This document shows positions 59,535 to 64,000 of a DNA stretch of 64,000 bases, piece by piece. This stretch comes from CAVRXQ01 sp963849105. GTDB taxonomy: Bacteria > Actinomycetota > Acidimicrobiia > Acidimicrobiales > Bog-793. The translations under genes were made by a program, and so were the position numbers. Each line of letters begins with the position of its first letter. Within the stretch, counting starts at the first letter, position 1. The notes below the pieces were generated by a model, which was not told where the DNA came from, ran no database searches, and saw nothing but the letters and a program-made list of their open reading frames with translations. The stretch lies in assembly GCA_963849105.1 (NCBI GenBank), contig CAWKGD010000003.1:682001-746000 (forward strand), in the 5' to 3' direction.

Positions 59535-61745
59535 GTGACCGCCCGGACCGACGTCGATCTCGCCGACGAGCCCGCGACCTCCGAGCTTTCCGAGGAGGCC
59601 CGCAAGGCCCCAGAGAGTTTCGGGCCGGATCGGTTCATCAACCGCGAGCTGTCCTGGCTCGAGTTCGCGGACCGCGTCCTCGAGCTCGCTGGAGCGGAGC
59701 AATCGCCGCTCCTGTCCCGGGCGAAGTTCCTGGCGATCTTTTCCTCGGGGCTCGACGAGTTCTTCCAGGTGCGCGTCGCCGGACTGAAGGACCAGCTCGC
59801 CGTGGGGGTACGCGAAGCGTTCCCCGACGGGCGGACGGTGCTCGAAACCTTCGCCGAGGTGCGCGAACGCGTGCGTGACCTCATCGATCGCCAGTCGCAG
59901 ATCTACAGCGAGGAGGTCCGCCCGCAGCTCAGCGAGGCGGGGATCGCGATCGCCGACTACGCCGATCTGAGCGGTGACGATTTCGAGACGTTGCGTCGGG
60001 TTTTCTACGAGCAGATCTTCCCGGTCCTGACCCCGCTCGCCGTCGACCCGGGACACCCGTTCCCGTACATCTCGTCGCTGGCGCTCAACTTGGCGGTGAC
60101 GATCGAGGACCCCGAAAAAGGCGAGAGCCGCTTCGCCCGGATCAAGGTCCCGACCCGCCCTGTGCTGCCGAGATTCGTCGAGCTCGACGGCGGTGAAAGG
60201 TGGGTGCCCCTCGAACAGGTGATCGCCGCGAACCTTACCGATTTGTTCCCCGGAATGCGGATCGGCTCGTGCTTCACCTTCCGCGTGACGCGCAACGCCG
60301 ACTTGGAACTGGACGACTCCGAGGACGAGGACCTACTCGAGGCCGTCGAAGTCGAGCTTCGGCGCCGGCGCTTCGGCCGCGCCGTTCGCCTCGAGGTCGC
60401 CTCCGACATGACCCCAGATGTCGTCGCGTTCCTCCTTTCCGAGCTCGAGCTCGACGAACGGGACGTCTACCGGATCCCGTCGCTGTTCGACCTCTCGGAC
60501 CTTTGGGCGATCGCGATGCTCGACCGGCCCGACCTATCAGAGCCGGCGTTCTCGCCGCGCACCCCGGCTCGGCTCACCCGCGACACCGGCGAACCGGCGG
60601 ACCTGTTCGGCGTGATCCGCGAGCACGACGTGTTGGTCCACCACCCCTACGACTCGTTCGCCTCTTCGGTCGAGGCGTTCATCTCGCAGGCTGCGGCCGA
60701 TCCCGACGTATTGGCGATCAAACAGACGCTCTATCGGACCTCGGGCGAGGCGTCCTTCGTCTCGGCGCTCGCGTCCGCCGCAGAGCAAGGAAAGCAGGTC
60801 GTTGCGCTCGTCGAGTTGAAGGCGCGCTTCGACGAGCGGCGCAACATCGCCTGGGCACGACATTTGGAAGAAGCCGGCGTGCACGTCATCTACGGGGTCG
60901 TCGGCTTGAAGACGCACTCGAAGACGGCACTCGTCGTGCGCAGAGAAGAGGACGGAATCCGCCGTTACTGCCACATCGGGACGGGGAACTACAACTCTGA
61001 GACGGCGCGCATCTACGAGGACCTCGGGCTGCTGAGTTGCGAAGAGACGCTGGGCATCGATCTGACGAACCTTTTCAACCACTTGACGGGTTTCTCGCGC
61101 GAGGTCGAGACGACCTCGCTCATCTTGTCGCCGACGGGCTTTCGCCCCTGGGTCCTCGAGGCGATCGCCCGCGAGCGCGAGTCAGGAGTGAACGGCCGGA
61201 TCTGCATCAAGGTGAACGGCCTCACAGATCCGCAGGTGATCGACGCGCTCTACGAGGCTTCGCAGGCAGGCTGTCGGATCGAGCTCTTGGTGCGGGGCGT
61301 GTGTTGCATCCGCCCGCAGATACCGGGGCTTTCGGACAACATCACCGTGAAGTCGATCGTCGGTGAGTATCTCGAGCACTCGCGCATCTACCGCTTCGGG
61401 GTTCCCGGGCGTGACGTGCTCGCGAAAACCGTCGTGCGCAAAGGAGATCCGCCAAAGACGATGGGGAACAAAGCGACGTATTTCATCGGTTCGGCAGACT
61501 TGATGGAGCGCAACCTGGACCACCGCATCGAAGCGGTGGTGCCCGTCCGTCCGGCGGACTTGTGCGCGAGACTCGAAGACATCTTGGCACTCGACCTTCA
61601 AGACGACACCTCTTCATGGGAGCTCGAGCCAAGCGGCGATTGGCATCGTGTGCAACAGATCCGCGGCGTCCACGCGCAACGCCGGTTCGAGGAGCTCGCG
61701 CGCGAGCGCTCTCGACGTCGGCGCGGCGCAGACGGAGCGGCCTGA
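59535..61745 (+). CDS. ppk1: Polyphosphate kinase 1
   Basis: Reversibly transfers the ATP gamma phosphate to polyphosphate. The protein is about 736 residues. PPK1 hallmarks are RFINRELSWLEFADRVLE at the N-terminus, VDPGHPFPYISSLALNLAV, IKQTLYRTSG and the phosphohistidine region HVIYGVVGLKTHSKTALV. CHIGTGNYN follows, and HRIEAVVPV is near the end. The start is GTG 59535 or ATG 59532. Ppx follows after 6 nt, so polyphosphate synthesis and breakdown are made from one operon. A (p)ppGpp link to relA upstream is functional knowledge, not evidence of co-regulation. Confidence 0.95.
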   Translation: MTARTDVDLADEPATSELSEEARKAPESFGPDRFINRELSWLEFADRVLELAGAEQSPLLSRAKFLAIFSSGLDEFFQVRVAGLKDQLAVGVREAFPDGRTVLETFAEVRERVRDLIDRQSQIYSEEVRPQLSEAGIAIADYADLSGDDFETLRRVFYEQIFPVLTPLAVDPGHPFPYISSLALNLAVTIEDPEKGESRFARIKVPTRPVLPRFVELDGGERWVPLEQVIAANLTDLFPGMRIGSCFTFRVTRNADLELDDSEDEDLLEAVEVELRRRRFGRAVRLEVASDMTPDVVAFLLSELELDERDVYRIPSLFDLSDLWAIAMLDRPDLSEPAFSPRTPARLTRDTGEPADLFGVIREHDVLVHHPYDSFASSVEAFISQAAADPDVLAIKQTLYRTSGEASFVSALASAAEQGKQVVALVELKARFDERRNIAWARHLEEAGVHVIYGVVGLKTHSKTALVVRREEDGIRRYCHIGTGNYNSETARIYEDLGLLSCEETLGIDLTNLFNHLTGFSREVETTSLILSPTGFRPWVLEAIARERESGVNGRICIKVNGLTDPQVIDALYEASQAGCRIELLVRGVCCIRPQIPGLSDNITVKSIVGEYLEHSRIYRFGVPGRDVLAKTVVRKGDPPKTMGNKATYFIGSADLMERNLDHRIEAVVPVRPADLCARLEDILALDLQDDTSSWELEPSGDWHRVQQIRGVHAQRRFEELARERSRRRRGADGAA

Positions 61746-61751
61746 TCGCTC

Positions 61752-63335
61752 GTGCGCATCGCGGCGCTCGATCTCGGCAGCAATTCGTTCCACATGATCG
61801 TCGTCGAGGCGCGCCTCGACGGCACGTTTTTGCCCCTGGTGCGCGAGAAACAGACGCTTCGCCTCGGCGATCGCGTCGCGAAGTCCGGTGTCCTCGGCGA
61901 GGAGGGCACGTCTGAAGCGCTCGAAGTCATCACGCGCTTCATCCAGATCGCGCATGCCTCGAAGGCCGACGAGGTGATCGCCGTCGGCACGGCGGCGATC
62001 CGGGAGGCGAACGACGGCGCCGCCTTTGTCGATCGGGTGCGCACTGAGACCGGCGTCGAGATCACCGTCGTCGACGGGAGGCGAGAGGCCGAGCTCATCT
62101 TCACCGCCGTGCGCTCGAGCGTGCTCATCGATCCCGGTCCGGCGCTGGCGGCCGACCTCGGGGGTGGCAGCTTGGAGCTGATCGTCGGCGACCGTACTGA
62201 GATCGCCTACGCGGCGAGCGTGCCGATCGGCGTTGGCCGACTGACGACTGCGATCGAGAACGATCCGTTGAAGGACTCGGACCTGCGCCGTCTTCGCAAG
62301 GTCGTCGCCGAAGCGCTTGACCCGGTGATCGACGAGATCGTCGCGCGCGGACCGAAGCAGTTCATCGTCTCTTCTGGAACATTCCTCGCGCTCGTGCGCA
62401 TGGCAGCGGCGCGCCAAGACGGCACGGTGCACGAGATCGTCAACCAGCTGAGCGTCGAGCGCGAGGTGATCGAGGAGCTCGCCGAGGACGTCTTCAAGCT
62501 GCGCGCCGCGGATCGGACGAGGCTGCCGGGCTCCGATCCACGTCGCGCCGAGCAGCTGCCCGCCGGTGCCGTAGTGCTCGAGTACCTGTTGAACGAGACC
62601 GGGCTCGGCGAGGTGACGGCGAGCGAATGGGCACTCAGAGAAGGGATCGTCCTCGACGCGATCGGCGAGCACGACCCCGTCGAGCTGCTCGGCGACCCGC
62701 GGGCGCTACGGCGCTGGTCCGTGCTTTCACTGTGTCGCCGGTCGAACTGGCGCCAGCCGCATGCCCGTCAGGTCGCCTCGCTTGCCGCGCAGCTGTTCGA
62801 CGCGACGCGGTTCCTCCACGCGCGGGGCTCGGACGAGCGCGAGCTGCTCGAGTTCTCGGCGTACCTGCACGACATCGGCGAGCACATCTCGCGGGAGGGC
62901 CACGACCGCCACACCGCCTATCTGATCGAGAACGGGGGGTTGCGCGGCTTTTCCCCGGCCGAGGTCCGCATCCTCGCTTCGATCGGCCGCTTCCACATCC
63001 GCGGCACGCCGAAGCCGAGCTTCGAGGCGTTCGCCGAGCTCTCCGAGGACGACGCGGCGCGAGCCGTCGAGCTCACCGCGATCCTGCGTCTCGCCGATGC
63101 GTTGGACGCGTCGCACCGCGGGATCGTGCGCGCGATCGAGGTGTCGCCGCTCGGACCCGCCCGCACGCTGACGATCGCGGTGCACGCGAACGCCGACGCC
63201 GGCCTCGAGCTGTGGAGCGCACGGCGCAAGCAAGAACTGTTCGAGCGGATCTTCGGCGTCGACTTGGAGGTCAGCGCGGCAGCACCCCCCGGGGCCGCGT
63301 ACCGTCAGGAGGGGAGCGGCTCAGGTTTTGGCTGA
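61752..63335 (+). CDS. ppx: Exopolyphosphatase/guanosine pentaphosphate phosphohydrolase with HD domain
   Basis: A Ppx/GppA-family phosphatase of 527 residues. The actin-like fold has LDLGSNSFHMIVVEA (phosphate 1), VGTAAIREAND and the phosphate 2 motif AADLGGGSLELIVG; the C-terminal half has an HD-type motif LEFSAYLHDIGEHIS. Ppx degrades polyphosphate and GppA converts pppGpp to ppGpp; this single protein may do either. GTG 61752 starts 6 nt after ppk1. The last 15 bp overlap the convergent YbhN-like gene. Confidence 0.93.
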   Translation: MRIAALDLGSNSFHMIVVEARLDGTFLPLVREKQTLRLGDRVAKSGVLGEEGTSEALEVITRFIQIAHASKADEVIAVGTAAIREANDGAAFVDRVRTETGVEITVVDGRREAELIFTAVRSSVLIDPGPALAADLGGGSLELIVGDRTEIAYAASVPIGVGRLTTAIENDPLKDSDLRRLRKVVAEALDPVIDEIVARGPKQFIVSSGTFLALVRMAAARQDGTVHEIVNQLSVEREVIEELAEDVFKLRAADRTRLPGSDPRRAEQLPAGAVVLEYLLNETGLGEVTASEWALREGIVLDAIGEHDPVELLGDPRALRRWSVLSLCRRSNWRQPHARQVASLAAQLFDATRFLHARGSDERELLEFSAYLHDIGEHISREGHDRHTAYLIENGGLRGFSPAEVRILASIGRFHIRGTPKPSFEAFAELSEDDAARAVELTAILRLADALDASHRGIVRAIEVSPLGPARTLTIAVHANADAGLELWSARRKQELFERIFGVDLEVSAAAPPGAAYRQEGSGSGFG

Positions 63336-64000
63336 GCGACTCCTGTTCTCGGGCGGCGGGATCCGGTCGACAAAGTCGGTGAGCGCTCGGCGTGAGCCGC
63401 GCAGCACCTGACCCCTCGGCAGACGCAAAGAGAGGTAGCTGACGGCGCCGACGGGGATCGGCAGCCAGAAGTTGACGAGTCGCCATCCCAAGACGCCGAG
63501 CAGAGAGACGTTCTTCACGACGCCGAAGCTCGTCAAAACGAGTGGCAGTGTCGCTTCGACAAAGCCGAGTCCTCCCGGCGTGATCGGGATCACGGCGAGA
63601 ACGTTGGCGATGCCGTAGGCGGCGAAGAGTTCGACGGGGTTCACGTATTTGCCGAGCGCGGCGAGGAAAGCCCACAGCGACGCGGCGTCCAACAACCAGT
63701 TCAAGGTCGCCCAGACGAGTGCGCTGCGACGGCGTTCCTTGTTCTGACCGAGACGGCGCAGCGACTCGTCGATCCGCCGCAGGATCGCTTCGATCTGATC
63801 GGGCTTCACGCGGGGCACGATCCGCTCGATGCGGCGGACGAAGCGCTTTGCCGCGTCCTCGCCTCTCGTGAAGGTGTAGATGAGCGCCGCGAAGCCGGCG
63901 AGGAGGATCATCCCCAACAGCGCGACGACGATGTAGATCGGGTGGAATCCGGCGAAGGGGATCGAGATGACGAGGGCGAGCCACAACATCACGTTCAGCA
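63321..64000 (-). CDS. YbhN-like membrane protein (UPF0104/lysylphosphatidylglycerol synthase TM family), 5' part outside window
   Basis: At least 225 residues of a multi-helix protein, truncated at the window edge. The end of the transmembrane domain carries the family motif VLAVIPITPGGLGFVEATLP and a preceding LNWLLDAASLWAFLAAL helix. YbhN/UPF0104 proteins are the membrane domain of flippase-like and phospholipid-modifying proteins; without the missing half I cannot tell whether a synthase domain is attached. Convergent with ppx, overlap 15 bp. Confidence 0.82.
   Translation of the reverse strand, partial: LNVMLWLALVISIPFAGFHPIYIVVALLGMILLAGFAALIYTFTRGEDAAKRFVRRIERIVPRVKPDQIEAILRRIDESLRRLGQNKERRRSALVWATLNWLLDAASLWAFLAALGKYVNPVELFAAYGIANVLAVIPITPGGLGFVEATLPLVLTSFGVVKNVSLLGVLGWRLVNFWLPIPVGAVSYLSLRLPRGQVLRGSRRALTDFVDRIPPPENRSRSAKT

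Overview
The window is about 64 kb of high-GC bacterial chromosome, densely coding, with no IS elements, phage genes, CRISPR arrays, rRNA or tRNA genes that I can see. The gene content suggests an actinobacterium (Actinomycetota). Pointers are a CysO-like sulfur carrier next to threonine synthase, a PASTA-domain Ser/Thr kinase, DesK/NarL-type two-component genes, an FtsW/RodA pair, the relA-hisS-aspS-rarA-alaS-ruvX-aroE order and many apparently leaderless genes. A deep-branching class such as Thermoleophilia is my best guess from overall resemblance, but this is inference, not proof. Three single-base frame breaks (one in trpG, one clear and one probable in relA) hit genes expected to be intact, so the assembly probably carries some residual indels.

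Layout. 1-1.9 kb: 3' end of thrC, a cysO-like gene, a DUF1918 gene and a universal stress protein. 2.0-9.1 kb (minus strand): a complete tryptophan operon, trpL-trpE-trpG-trpD-trpCF-trpB-trpA-aroG, with nearly every junction overlapping and a classical attenuator ahead of trpE. 9.2-18 kb: an amidase, then cell-envelope genes (two L,D-transpeptidases, a LytR C-terminal-domain protein coupled to a PASTA kinase, an MMPL transporter). 18.2-25.8 kb: a histidine kinase/response regulator pair, two ABC exporters and a SixA-type phosphatase, with a 0.7-kb stretch lacking recognisable genes at 23.3-24.0 kb.

25.9-36.3 kb: an acetyltransferase and then what reads as a full putrescine-utilisation (Puu) island. 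It holds a permease, a gamma-glutamylputrescine synthetase-like glutamine synthetase, an aldehyde dehydrogenase, an SDR, a gamma-Glu-GABA hydrolase, a class III aminotransferase and an FAD amine oxidase. Two regulator candidates sit inside it: a MarR protein and a ribbon-helix-helix-like protein whose start codon abuts three tandem 8-bp repeats. 36.5-45.7 kb: mixed genes (ParB-like protein, MscS, alcohol dehydrogenase, TlpA-like thioredoxin, transketolase, TetR, DedA, 1-Cys peroxiredoxin, GT87-like membrane protein).

45.8-56.4 kb: information-processing and stress genes on the plus strand (relA, hisS, aspS, rarA, alaS, ruvX, aroE). 56.4-64 kb: a RodA-like SEDS protein coupled to a bifunctional-nuclease-domain protein, a convergent FtsW-like SEDS gene, ppk1-ppx for polyphosphate and (p)ppGpp-linked metabolism, and the 3' part of a YbhN-like membrane protein running off the end.

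Two themes recur. Adjacent genes are repeatedly joined by ATGA, GTGA or TTGA stop/start overlaps, suggesting translational coupling. Many first genes have a TANNNT hexamer 5-7 nt before the start codon and no Shine-Dalgarno sequence, suggesting leaderless mRNAs. The most notable regulatory finding is the trp leader: a leaderless 22-codon peptide with a Trp-Ser-Trp run, a 10-bp antiterminator and a GNRA-capped terminator.
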